Positions 23,510 through 30,650 of a stretch of 30,650 bases of DNA are shown in pieces. The notes under the pieces were generated by a model. That model searched no databases and was not told where the DNA came from. It was given only the letters and a program-made list of their open reading frames with translations. The translations under genes were made by a program, and so were the position numbers. Origin of the DNA: CAUZRD01 sp963582255 (GTDB lineage: Bacteria; Pseudomonadota; Alphaproteobacteria; Rhizobiales; TMED25); assembly GCA_963582255.1 (NCBI GenBank), contig CAUZRD010000006.1:1-30650 (forward strand), given 5' to 3'. Position 1 is the stretch's first letter; each line of letters begins with the position of its first letter.

Positions 23510-23953
23510 CTAGCGGGTTTCTTCAATGGCAGTCACCAACCCGATGGAGCGAAAACCCGCTGCACTGATCCGCCCCATGATCCGCATCACATCACCATAA
23601 TCCACATCCTTATCACCGCGCACGAAAATACGCTGCGAGTATCCACCGTTTGCGATTGCCTCAAGCTTAGGAATAATGTCCTCGATATCGACTTCGGTTT
23701 CCTGGAGGAATATTTTTCCGCTTTGATTGACGGTCACGGTTAGCGGTTCCTTGTCGCCTGAAAGCTGGGTTGCCTTGGTCTCGGGAAGCTCGATTGGGAC
23801 GCCCACCGTTAGCAGCGGCGCAGTCACCATGAATACAATCAACAGAACTAGCATCACATCGACAAAAGGCGTTACGTTGATTTCCGCCAGTGGCGTATAG
23901 CCGTGCCGGCGCGATCTCCCGCGCGGACGATTTCCTCGTTCCGAGACCTGCAT
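23510..23953 (-). CDS. tolR: Tol-Pal system protein TolR (ExbD family)
   Basis: A 147-aa inner-membrane protein that forms the proton-driven motor with TolQ. The single transmembrane helix (about 25-45) begins with INVTPFVDVMLVLLIVFMV, which includes the essential Asp of the proton path. The periplasmic domain shows IELPETKA, LTVTVNQSGKIFLQ and VRGDKDVDYGDVMRIMG, all typical of TolR. The N-terminus is short and basic (RGNRPRGRSRRHG). It lies 3 nt after tolQ and 3 nt before tolA, so the three are translated from one message. Confidence 0.96.
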   Translation of the reverse strand: MQVSERGNRPRGRSRRHGYTPLAEINVTPFVDVMLVLLIVFMVTAPLLTVGVPIELPETKATQLSGDKEPLTVTVNQSGKIFLQETEVDIEDIIPKLEAIANGGYSQRIFVRGDKDVDYGDVMRIMGRISAAGFRSIGLVTAIEETR

Positions 23954-23956
23954 ATC

Positions 23957-24673
23957 TCAGCTCCGCTCTTCCAATTGACGTGACATGATGGTTAGAAACT
24001 CATCACCAAAGGCTTCAAGCCGCGCACTAATGCGGTTGAGATCGTTGGTAAACTTATTATAGAAGATTACCGCTGGAATTGCGGCAAGAAGACCAAGCGC
24101 GGTTGCAAACAAAGCCTCTGCGATGCCGGGCGCTACGACGGCCAGATTTGTGCTCTTGGAATTCGCAATGGCTGTAAAACTATTCATGATGCCCCAAACG
24201 GTTCCGAATAGGCCAACAAATGGAGCAGTCGCACCAACCGTAGCCAAGAATAAAAGCCGTTTCTCTAAATTCTCCATTTGACGTTGGATTGCCACTTCCA
24301 TCACTTTCCCAACCCGCATCTGAATGCCGTCGGGTGTTGCCTTTGTCCCCATATCAAGGGAACTTTTCCATTCACGCATCGCCGCGACAAAGAGTGCTGA
24401 CATCGCGTGCCCGGGTTTTTGAAGATTAGCTTGATAAAGGTCATCTAGGGATTGGCCCGACCAGAATGATTGCTCAAATAGGTCGGCATATCGTCGTACC
24501 CGGCGAAGAGATAGGAGTTTTTCAAAGACGATTGTCCAACACCAAATGGAGGTTGCAATAAGACCAAGCATGACAATCTTGACCACGATATCAGCCTGCC
24601 AGAACAATCCAATGAGCGAGATCTCGCCGGCGGATGAGCTCAATGCCTGCACGGCGATAAGATCTGGATTCAT
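23957..24673 (-). CDS. tolQ: Tol-Pal system protein TolQ (ExbB family)
   Basis: A 238-aa inner-membrane protein with three transmembrane helices, the channel part of the TolQR motor. Helix 1 lies near 20-45 (IVVKIVMLGLIATSIWCW), helices 2 and 3 in the C-terminal half (LLFLATVGATAPFVGLFGTV and FATALGLLAAIPAVIFYN), with a large cytoplasmic loop between. GLFGTVWGIMNSF is the family signature. An in-frame extension to 24748 is open, but ATG 24673 has GAGG at 8 nt and gives the usual N-terminus (MNPDLIAVQALS). It begins the tolQRAB set; about 200 nt separate it from ybgC. Confidence 0.95.
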   Translation of the reverse strand: MNPDLIAVQALSSSAGEISLIGLFWQADIVVKIVMLGLIATSIWCWTIVFEKLLSLRRVRRYADLFEQSFWSGQSLDDLYQANLQKPGHAMSALFVAAMREWKSSLDMGTKATPDGIQMRVGKVMEVAIQRQMENLEKRLLFLATVGATAPFVGLFGTVWGIMNSFTAIANSKSTNLAVVAPGIAEALFATALGLLAAIPAVIFYNKFTNDLNRISARLEAFGDEFLTIMSRQLEERS

Positions 24674-24873
24674 GTGTTTTGCCTCAAAAGTTGAGAGTCG
24701 GTTCGCTGAACATGGTATAGGCTGAAGTGCCAGCGCATGCGGGCCCACATATTAGACGTTACCAGAACAAGTCCTGCCATTATGTGAGTGAAGTGATATA
24801 AAAGATTGTGTCCAAACTACGGCTTCGCACTCATAGCCGATGTGATATTCATACGCGGGGTTTCCCAGATTGA

Positions 24874-25338
24874 TCAGCTAAAGGCATTTAATTGAATGCT
24901 CCGAAGTTTGGTTGGAAGGCGGCACGGCCGGCCATTTGAATCAAGACTTACCACGGTGACATTCGCGCGCAGAACTGGATCATCTCCGTTACTGATGTTT
25001 TGGTTGATAAAGAGCCGTGCGCCACTGGAACCAGTGAACTGGCTGTGCACGGTAAGTACGTTGTCGATCTCAGCGCTAGCTAAAAAGTTGATATCCATAT
25101 GGTGCACCGCAAAGAAAAGAACAGATGACGTGTTTTTCTCTTTCGCCAGATCAAGGTGGGAATATCCATAATGCCGCAACAACTCAGATCGGCCCCGCTC
25201 ACAAAACCGTAAATAGCTCGCGTGGTAAACTCGGCCGGAAAAATCAGTGTCCTCATAATATACCCGTATCGGAAGATGGTGAATATCATGCTCTATCCAA
25301 CCTGAGGTTGCAGATCTGTCTGGGCTAATTTTACTCAC
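24874..25338 (-). CDS. ybgC: Tol-Pal-associated acyl-CoA thioesterase YbgC
   Basis: A 154-aa hot-dog-fold thioesterase that hydrolyses acyl-CoA in the cytoplasm and is linked to Tol-Pal and phospholipid supply. RVYYEDTDFSGRVYHASYLR contains the catalytic Asp and the family YHA motif. LRFCERGRSELLRHYG and AVHHMDINFLASAEIDNVLTV follow as expected. The start is GTG 25338, which overlaps the ruvB stop codon (GTGA), so translation is probably coupled to ruvB. Length is slightly above the usual 130-150 residues because of a short N-terminal extension. Confidence 0.93.
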   Translation of the reverse strand: MSKISPDRSATSGWIEHDIHHLPIRVYYEDTDFSGRVYHASYLRFCERGRSELLRHYGYSHLDLAKEKNTSSVLFFAVHHMDINFLASAEIDNVLTVHSQFTGSSGARLFINQNISNGDDPVLRANVTVVSLDSNGRPCRLPTKLRSIQLNAFS

Positions 25339-26384
25339 GCCATACTATCCTTATCCGGCAAAAACGATGTCTCTGGCGGTGGCTGCTGTGCCCGCGGTGC
25401 AGTAAGTCCTAAATGGGTGAAGCCGTGGGTCGTGAGAGCACGGCCTCGTGGTGTACGGTCAAGGAATCCGAGCTGAATGAGAAACGGCTCAATCACATCT
25501 TCAAGTGAATCACGGGATTCACCAAGAGAAGCTGAAATTGTATCAATTCCGACGGGCCCGCCTTCATAGTTTAAGGCGATACAAGTGAGATACCGGCGAT
25601 CAAGCATATCGAGCCCTCGCTCGTCGACTTCAAGCGCCTTAAGCGCGTCGTCGGCAATGTCTCGGGTGATGAGTTCATTGTTAGCAACAAGTGCAAAATC
25701 GCGCACTCGCCTCAAGAGCCGCCCGGCAATACGCGGAGTGCCGCGTGACCGGCGGGCGATTTCAGTGGCACCATTGTCGTCAATCGCGACGTGGAGCGCG
25801 TTTGCCCCTCGCCGAACTACCCGTTTAAGCTCTTCTGCGGTGTAAAAAGTGAGCCGCAACGGAATGCCAAATCTGTCACGCAGCGGTGTACTTAATAAGC
25901 CGAGCCGAGTCGTCGCTCCAATCAGGGTAAAAGGTGAAAGATCAATGCGAACAGTTCTTGCTGCCGGACCTTCACCGATAATGAGATCTAGAACAAAATC
26001 TTCCATTGCAGGATAGAGTACTTCTTCAACAGTTGGATTAAGTCGGTGAATTTCATCTATAAAAAGGACGTCACGTGGTTCCAGATTGGTTAGGATCGCA
26101 GCAAGGTCCCCAGGCTTTGAGATGACTGGACCAGAGGTCGCCCGGAAATTGACGCCGAGCTCGCGCGCGGTAATATGTGCGAGTGTTGTCTTACCGAGTC
26201 CTGGCGGGCCGCCGAAGAGCACATGATCAAGCGCTTCATTGCGTGCTTTGGCGGCAGTCACAAATACCGATAAGTTTGAGCGCAGTTGCTCCTGGCCGAC
26301 AAAATCCTGCAAGGTGCGAGGCCGCAATGACGGTTCACTCGTATCTTCTTGTGTCTGTTGGTTTTCGACCAGTCGATCCTTCAC
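25335..26384 (-). CDS. ruvB: Holliday junction branch-migration helicase RuvB
   Basis: A 349-aa AAA+ motor that drives branch migration of Holliday junctions with RuvA. Walker A GGPPGLGKTT carries Lys65; Walker B is LFIDEIHRL. GATTRLGLLSTPLRDRFG holds the sensor and arginine finger, and the C-terminal winged-helix domain has GGPVGIDTISASLGESRDSL and PRGRALTTHGFTHL. The N-terminal LRPRTLQDFVGQEQL is standard. ATG 26384 overlaps the ruvA stop by 4 nt (ATGA), as does the ybgC start with its own end. Confidence 0.97.
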   Translation of the reverse strand: MKDRLVENQQTQEDTSEPSLRPRTLQDFVGQEQLRSNLSVFVTAAKARNEALDHVLFGGPPGLGKTTLAHITARELGVNFRATSGPVISKPGDLAAILTNLEPRDVLFIDEIHRLNPTVEEVLYPAMEDFVLDLIIGEGPAARTVRIDLSPFTLIGATTRLGLLSTPLRDRFGIPLRLTFYTAEELKRVVRRGANALHVAIDDNGATEIARRSRGTPRIAGRLLRRVRDFALVANNELITRDIADDALKALEVDERGLDMLDRRYLTCIALNYEGGPVGIDTISASLGESRDSLEDVIEPFLIQLGFLDRTPRGRALTTHGFTHLGLTAPRAQQPPPETSFLPDKDSMA

Positions 26385-26992
26385 CTGTCCAGTTCCTTAA
26401 GGCCAATGCGAATCAGTTCGCCTGCGCTATCTGAATTCTCCGAAACTTTGATCGCCCCGGCAATGGCCATCGTGGCTTCTGCGCGGCTATACCCAAGATT
26501 GATCAGAGCAGATATTGCATCGTTGCGGATGCCGTCGCCAGAGTTCGATGTGCCCGCTAGGGTTGAAGTGACTGATTTTGTTTCCTTATCACGCAGTACC
26601 TTGTCTTTAAGTTCAGAGATGATGCGTTGCGCAACTTTCGGGCCAACCCCTGGTGTGCGTGTGACGACAGCAGTGTCGCTAAGCGCTATGGCATCGCCAA
26701 GCTCGCTAGTCGACAAGGTTCCAAGAATTGCTAAGGCTACCCGCGCGCCGATGCCCTGAACGCTTTGAAGATGTCTAAACCAAGACCGCTCATGAGTGTT
26801 AAAAAATCCGTAAAGCCGAATCTGATCTTCGCGCACGTGGGTTTCGATATGCAGTGAAATTGCTGATCCTATTTCTGGAACGGCGGCAATGGTGCGTGCC
26901 GGGCAATGGACTTCGTAGCCGACGCCGCCAACATCAATCAAAAGCCAGTCTTCACCAATTTCATCAAGCCGGCCGTTTAATTTTCCGATCAT
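26381..26992 (-). CDS. ruvA: Holliday junction DNA-binding protein RuvA
   Basis: A 203-aa protein that binds four-way junctions and loads RuvB. The OB-fold domain (MIGKLNGRLDEIGEDWLLID, VGGVGYEVHCPA) is followed by the helix-hairpin-helix domain (LQSVQGIGARVALAILGTLS, TPGVGPKVAQRIISELKDKV) and the RuvB-contacting third domain at the C-terminus (DAISALINLGYSRAEATMAI). Length and order are standard. It starts 30 nt after the ruvC stop and its stop overlaps the ruvB start. Confidence 0.97.
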   Translation of the reverse strand: MIGKLNGRLDEIGEDWLLIDVGGVGYEVHCPARTIAAVPEIGSAISLHIETHVREDQIRLYGFFNTHERSWFRHLQSVQGIGARVALAILGTLSTSELGDAIALSDTAVVTRTPGVGPKVAQRIISELKDKVLRDKETKSVTSTLAGTSNSGDGIRNDAISALINLGYSRAEATMAIAGAIKVSENSDSAGELIRIGLKELDR

Positions 26993-27022
26993 GAATTACT
27001 CCAATTCATCGCCGAGATTCCC

Positions 27023-27514
27023 TCACGAAATTGTTGCTGCCGGGATGTTTCGGAAATGAGCATGCGTGATGGCGATGGCCAGTGCATCTGCGGCATCGAT
27101 AGATTTTGGCTGAGGGATCGACAGGAGAAGAGAGACCATCGTGGCAACTTGGGATTTGTCTGCATGTCCATTGCCGACGACAGATTTCTTTACCCGGTTA
27201 GGCGCATATTCTCCGCAGGTTAGTCCTGCGCTGGCCAGTGCGAGAAGCGCTGCGCCGCGCGCATGGCCAAGTTTTAAGCTAGCTAAGGCATTGCGATTTA
27301 CAAAGGTATCCTCGATAGCGGCCTCATCTGGTGTGTGTTGGTCTATGATAGTGCTTAGGCCGCGATAAATGTCGAGCAATCGCATGGCCATCGGGTCTGC
27401 TGCATTGCTGGAGACAATGCCGTGATCAACATGGAGTAGGCGGCTACCTTCGCTGATCACAATACCCCAACCGGTATTGCGTAGGCCCGGATCGATGCCG
27501 ATGATGTGCGTCAT
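27023..27514 (-). CDS. ruvC: Holliday junction resolvase RuvC
   Basis: A 163-aa nuclease that cuts Holliday junctions symmetrically. Acidic catalytic residues are visible in IIGIDPGLRNTGWG (first Asp), AIEDTFV (Glu) and DAADALAIAITH (Asp pair). LGHARGAALLALA and YAPNRVKKSVVGNGHADKSQ are family segments. Two adjacent ATGs (27517 and 27514) follow AAAGAG; 27514 gives MTHIIGIDPG. An extended reading from TTG 27535 would overlap the yebC stop by 4 nt. It lies directly after yebC in the same operon. Confidence 0.95.
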   Translation of the reverse strand: MTHIIGIDPGLRNTGWGIVISEGSRLLHVDHGIVSSNAADPMAMRLLDIYRGLSTIIDQHTPDEAAIEDTFVNRNALASLKLGHARGAALLALASAGLTCGEYAPNRVKKSVVGNGHADKSQVATMVSLLLSIPQPKSIDAADALAIAITHAHFRNIPAATIS

Positions 27515-27531
27515 CATGGGCTCTTTGGTTC

Positions 27532-28278
27532 TCAAGCACTTAATTGTTCGAGCAACTCATCTGAGATGTCAAAATTGGCATAGACATTCTGGACGTCATC
27601 ATTATCTTCCAAAGAATCTATCATGCGGAGGATCTTCTCACCCCCCTCCCTATCGGTGGGGGTGAGCGTTTGCGCCCGCCAGACAATGCGTGTCACGATT
27701 GCTTCTCCGAAAGTTTTTTCCAACGCGCTGGCAACAGTATGGAGCACATCTGCGGTGCAATAAAGCTCATGTCCGCTCTCGCTGGAAATACAATCATCCG
27801 CGCCCGCCGTGATTGCTGCCTCGAGCATCGCCTCTTCTTCCGCCATATCGGCCGAAAATCCTATCAGGCCAGTACGATCGAACATGAATGAGACTGCGCC
27901 GGTTTCGCCAAGATTACCGCCATGTTTGGAAAATATAGAGCGTACTTCCCCGGCAGTGCGATTGCGGTTGTCGGTAAGTGTTTCAACAATAACGCCGATG
28001 CCACCAGGCCCGAAGCCCTCATAGCGAACTTCCTCAAACCCGCTCCCCTCGGTATCCTGGGATTTCTTCACCGCCCGTTCGATATTGTCCTTGGGCATGT
28101 TCTCTTTGCGTGCTGCCTGAATGGCCGAGCGTAATCTTGGGTTCCTTGCCGGGTCGGCAAGGCCAGTTTTGGCTGCGACAGTAATTTCGCGAGAAAGTTT
28201 GGAGAAGATTTTCGCGCGCTTTTTATCTTGCGCGCCCTTGCGGAACATAATGTTCGAGAATTGTGAATGTCCGGACAT
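27532..28278 (-). CDS. yebC: YebC/PmpR-family regulator or translation factor
   Basis: A 248-aa cytoplasmic protein of the YebC/TACO1 family. Members were first described as transcription regulators and more recently as factors that relieve ribosome stalling on proline-rich stretches. MSGHSQFSNIMFRKGAQDKKR at the N-terminus (here one residue longer than I quote: the conserved core is GHSQFSNI) departs slightly from the usual GHSKWANI. RSAIQAARKENMPKDNIERA, YEGFGPGGIGVIVETLTDN and NVYANFDI are typical. ATG 28278 opens the yebC-ruvCAB-ybgC run after a 276-nt gene-free leader. Confidence 0.94.
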   Translation of the reverse strand: MSGHSQFSNIMFRKGAQDKKRAKIFSKLSREITVAAKTGLADPARNPRLRSAIQAARKENMPKDNIERAVKKSQDTEGSGFEEVRYEGFGPGGIGVIVETLTDNRNRTAGEVRSIFSKHGGNLGETGAVSFMFDRTGLIGFSADMAEEEAMLEAAITAGADDCISSESGHELYCTADVLHTVASALEKTFGEAIVTRIVWRAQTLTPTDREGGEKILRMIDSLEDNDDVQNVYANFDISDELLEQLSA

Positions 28279-28554
28279 GTTAGATCCATCTAGTTTAGAG
28301 GTGCAGCGCGCGAATCACCGTCAAGCGCCAATGAAACAATGGTGTTCTTATAGTCGTCATGGTGAGGCACGTGAAGTCACGACTTCTCCGCGGATAAAGA
28401 AACTCCGCTTAACGTGCATAAGCTACTGAAAGAAAGAACCAAGAGTTTGTCAACGATCAGGTAGACTTGGAAAATTTTCGCACTAGACAAGAAATTTCGA
28501 ATTGCGGGAGCAAATGGAACAATGTACCGGACCAGAAATTTCCTGTATCTAGAG
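28279..28554. other. Gene-free region upstream of yebC
   Basis: 276 nt between the phosphoesterase gene and yebC with no supported gene. On the minus strand a perfect TTGACA lies at 28448-28453, but no good -10 follows at 16-18 bp. The structured segment at 28367-28417 lies downstream of it, as expected for a transcribed leader. Confidence 0.45.
28367..28417 (-). other. Putative three-way-junction RNA fold in yebC leader
   Basis: On the minus strand GCACGT (28417-28412) pairs with ACGTGC (28372-28367) and encloses two hairpins: GCGGA/TCCGC with a 9-nt loop and GAAGT/ACTTC with a CGTG loop. The junction strands are TAA, GGA and none. The element lies about 90 nt before the yebC start. An alternative local pairing (CGTG/CACG) also exists on the same bases. 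I do not recognise it as a named RNA family. Confidence 0.4.
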
Positions 28555-29379
28555 TTACTCCTGCCAGAAATCTGGGATGATGGGCGTTAGGTTCGCACCT
28601 ATACGTACTGGGGATACCTGCCTCGCAAGCCCGGTTTGATCATCGGTATCAACAGCAAGACCGCAAATAGTAGCAGGCCCGGTCGCTGGCTGAAACCGGC
28701 TGCCGGGTAGGTGAGTTAAGAAGCGGTTGAGTGGACCTGATGCTTCAAATCCGAGGATGGAATCGAAATCACCACACATTCCAATGTCGGTTGCATAAGC
28801 TGTTCCACCAGGCAAGATACGCTGGTCTGCGGTTGGAACATGGGTATGTGTTCCAACAATCATTGAAACCCGACCATCCAGCAAATGTCCTACCGCCTGT
28901 TTTTCTGAACTCGCTTCGGCATGAAAGTCGATAACGATAGCATCTACCGTCTCCGGCATGCGGCAATCAGTAATAATAGCCTCCAGCGCGGAGAATGGAT
29001 CATCAATTGGGTTCATAAAAACTCGTCCCATTGCGTTGATCACAAGAACTCTTTTACCGTTAGCTGTTTCATAAATGCCAGCGCCTCGGCCCGGCGACCC
29101 TGAGGGTAGGTTTGCCGGGCGCAACAGGCGGTCCTGTCGTTCTATGAACACCATTGCTTCGCGTTGGTCCCAGATATGATTGCCTGTGGTGATAGCATCT
29201 GCGCCTGCGCCGAGTAGTTGTTCGGTGATCTTTTCTGTGATGCCAAATCCGCCGGCAGAATTCTCACCGTTGATCATAACAAATTCGATGGAATATTTGC
29301 TACGCAACTGAGGTAGCTCGCTGAGGACAAAATCCCGTCCGGCACGTCCCACTACATCGCCCAGAAATAATAGTCTCAT
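28555..29379 (-). CDS. YmdB-family (TIGR00282) metallophosphoesterase
   Basis: A 274-aa cytoplasmic phosphoesterase of the family that includes Bacillus YmdB, a 2',3'-cyclic nucleotide phosphodiesterase. The metal ligands are visible: Asp8 in LFLGDVVGRAGRD, Glu39 and Asn40 in INGENSAGG, the Asn-His pair in TTGNHIWD, His in DFHAEASSEK and the two His of VGTHTHVPTAD. Length is normal. ATG 29379 overlaps the fau stop codon by 4 nt, so the two are translationally coupled. Its cellular target in alphaproteobacteria is not established. Confidence 0.92.
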   Translation of the reverse strand: MRLLFLGDVVGRAGRDFVLSELPQLRSKYSIEFVMINGENSAGGFGITEKITEQLLGAGADAITTGNHIWDQREAMVFIERQDRLLRPANLPSGSPGRGAGIYETANGKRVLVINAMGRVFMNPIDDPFSALEAIITDCRMPETVDAIVIDFHAEASSEKQAVGHLLDGRVSMIVGTHTHVPTADQRILPGGTAYATDIGMCGDFDSILGFEASGPLNRFLTHLPGSRFQPATGPATICGLAVDTDDQTGLARQVSPVRIGANLTPIIPDFWQE

Positions 29380-30071
29380 AATGCCTCACGCAAAGAGCAA
29401 GCAGTGGTACCATCTTCGGTCATGATCAAGTCCAGTCTCTGATCATGTGGCTCAAACGGCAGGTGCGGTTGCTCCTGCATCCCATAGCTAATGCCAACCG
29501 CCAGAATATTTCGCGCCGCGCGAAGTTGGCCCAGCGTTCTGTCGTAATGTCCCGCGCCATATCCAAGTCTGACTCCGGAACGGTCAAATTTCAGGAGCGG
29601 AACAAGCAGGATATCGGGAGTGAGTTCGCGTGTCTGGGTGCGCGGTTCTAGAATATTCATTTGTCCGGCATCCATCTCGTCGCTTGGCGCCCAGGCACGA
29701 AAACTCAATGGAGTTTTACTGCTAGATACAATTGGCAGAGCAATCTGCGCACCTAGTGTGATTAACCTGCGTGTCAGAATAAGGACATCAAGTTCGCTAC
29801 CAATCGGATAATAGGCCGCTACGATCATTCCTGACGTGATCACAAAAGGCAGATCTGATTGTGCAAGTGCGGCGGACCAGTTTGCCCGTTCGGTAGGAGT
29901 GGTGGTATTGCGTGCTGCGATTGCTTTTTCACGCAATTCCGATTTTGCCAAGCTTGTCTGCGAGTTCGTGCCAGCAGTACTAGTCGCGTTTTTCACGGCA
30001 ATATCCATATGGTTGCATATATGGTTGAAAGGGATATGGGATTGCAATGAAGGAAAATGGGAATGCGCCAT
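29376..30071 (-). CDS. fau: 5-formyltetrahydrofolate cyclo-ligase
   Basis: A 231-aa enzyme (YgfA/FAU) that uses ATP to convert 5-formyl-THF to 5,10-methenyl-THF. KSELREKAIAARN near the N-terminus and LLVPLLKFDRSGVRLGYGAGHYDRTL near the C-terminus (core GYGAGHYDR) are diagnostic; the latter contributes to ATP and folate binding. The first 21 residues before MDIAVKN look non-conserved, so ATG 30008 is a possible true start; neither start has a good ribosome binding site. The gene begins 32 nt after the 6S RNA 3' end, the zapA-ssrS-fau order seen widely in proteobacteria. Confidence 0.93.
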   Translation of the reverse strand: MAHSHFPSLQSHIPFNHICNHMDIAVKNATSTAGTNSQTSLAKSELREKAIAARNTTTPTERANWSAALAQSDLPFVITSGMIVAAYYPIGSELDVLILTRRLITLGAQIALPIVSSSKTPLSFRAWAPSDEMDAGQMNILEPRTQTRELTPDILLVPLLKFDRSGVRLGYGAGHYDRTLGQLRAARNILAVGISYGMQEQPHLPFEPHDQRLDLIMTEDGTTACSLREAL

Positions 30072-30102
30072 GATTTATTTAAAGGACAGGAAACCAATTG
30101 TT

Positions 30103-30260
30103 AGGAGGAGCCGCACGGCCGTGATGCACTCGATCCCGGGTCCCTACTAATGTAGGTGGGCGCCGAATGATTGGAACCACGGCTCCAGCCAGGGTCAGCT
30201 CCCTTATGGATCGATAAGGTCCCGAGTTGCTTGTGATGCACGTGCCGCACAGCCCCACCT
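30103..30260 (-). ncRNA. ssrS: 6S RNA
   Basis: The roughly 158-nt minus-strand segment between zapA and fau folds as a long rod. Its ends pair over 17 positions with a single mismatch: the 5' strand begins AGGTGGGGCTGTGCGGC and the 3' strand ends GGCCGTGCGGCTCCTCCT. Inside lies a large central bubble with side hairpins CCTTAT/ATAAGG and CCTAC/GTAGG. 6S RNA mimics an open promoter and binds the housekeeping RNA polymerase holoenzyme in stationary phase. Location and closing stem support the call; exact ends are estimated. Confidence 0.82.
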
Positions 30261-30310
30261 GAGAATGTAGTAGCAGAAGGCTACCAGTTCCAGCTTCAAA
30301 GAATAGATGA

Positions 30311-30650
30311 TTAATTTTGCAAGGTGCGGGTTAGACCTTCGATCCGCTCGGCGAGTCCCTCGATGCCGCGAATCGTTTCTTCGGTCCGTGACGCCGTCCC
30401 GTGCATCTGTTGACCGGAATGACGCAGGCCAGTGACCTCCCTTTTTATTTCCTCAACCTCAGCTAGCGCTTCTGAGAGCTGATCGGCGATCAGCAAGCCG
30501 GCCATGATAAAGAGACGCGATTCACCGATGTTTCCGAATTTGGATTGAAGGGCTTGCACATTGCGGTCAAAAAATCGTGCTAGGTCGCGTAATTCGTTCT
30601 CTTGGCCTTCATCGCAGGCAAGATCAAACACCCGGCGGTTGATGTTAACG
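30311..30650 (-). CDS. zapA: Cell division protein ZapA (5' end cut by window)
   Basis: The C-terminal part of a small FtsZ-ring-stabilising protein. The frame stays open to the window edge (VNINRRVFDLACDEGQEN), so the true start is outside; GTG 30631 is only an internal valine codon. FDLACDEGQENELRDLARFF fits the ZapA N-terminal domain, followed by a long heptad-like helix (LIADQLSEALAEVEEIKREV to the end) that forms the ZapA coiled coil. About 50 nt separate its stop from the 6S RNA 5' end. Confidence 0.88.
   Translation of the reverse strand, partial: VNINRRVFDLACDEGQENELRDLARFFDRNVQALQSKFGNIGESRLFIMAGLLIADQLSEALAEVEEIKREVTGLRHSGQQMHGTASRTEETIRGIEGLAERIEGLTRTLQN

Noticed and set aside
28279..28554. 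Alphaproteobacterial LexA box (GTTC N7 GTTC) before yebC-ruvCAB
   Set aside because: GTTC-like pieces occur, but no correctly spaced pair was found in the leader.
1..30650. CRISPR arrays, insertion sequences, prophage or defence genes
   Set aside because: No repeated spacer-repeat pattern, transposase, integrase, restriction or toxin-antitoxin gene could be recognised on either strand.

Overview
The window looks like the chromosome of an alphaproteobacterium of moderate base composition. The main reason is gene order. On the minus strand, read from the right-hand end, it runs zapA, 6S RNA, fau, a TIGR00282 phosphoesterase, yebC, ruvC, ruvA, ruvB, ybgC, tolQ, tolR, tolA, tolB, pal, tilS, ftsH, glmM. 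A serC-serA pair with a serC-type RNA leader and an rluD-like gene next to rpoH are also typical of alphaproteobacteria. Genes are compact, many starts overlap the previous stop, and several transporters sit between housekeeping genes. A marine or free-living lineage such as Rhodospirillales or SAR116 relatives is possible but not proven from this sequence.

Left part (1-5600): tRNA-Pro(CGG) on the minus strand and tRNA-Gln(UUG) on the plus strand. They are followed by an accessory plus-strand cluster: a dimeric alpha/beta-barrel-like protein and two SMP-30/gluconolactonase-like beta-propellers. A convergent EamA-type transporter, msrA and a gene-free stretch ending in tRNA-Glu(CUC) complete this part. 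It is the least conserved part of the window and the likeliest place for a lineage-specific catabolic function.

Middle part (5600-15400): a small membrane protein divergent from the pseudouridine synthase (their start codons overlap), then the heat-shock sigma factor rpoH. A minus-strand group follows: serC-serA (serine synthesis), purA (AMP synthesis) and an MFS transporter. A second EamA transporter lies on the plus strand. The 63-nt leader of serC carries hairpins, and the last one covers the ribosome binding site.

Right part (15400-30650): an almost unbroken minus-strand run of core genes. It covers peptidoglycan precursor supply (glmM), membrane proteolysis (ftsH), tRNA-Ile lysidine synthesis (tilS), the Tol-Pal envelope system, Holliday junction resolution (ruvABC), yebC, one-carbon metabolism (fau) and cell division (zapA, cut by the window edge). 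The usual cpoB (ybgF) gene between pal and tilS is absent.

No CRISPR array, transposase, integrase, prophage gene or defence system was found. The most interesting unexplained signals are non-coding: the serC leader with a possible pseudoknot, a compact three-way-junction-like fold upstream of yebC, inverted repeats placed at gene ends, and the accessory SMP-30 cluster next to tRNA-Gln.
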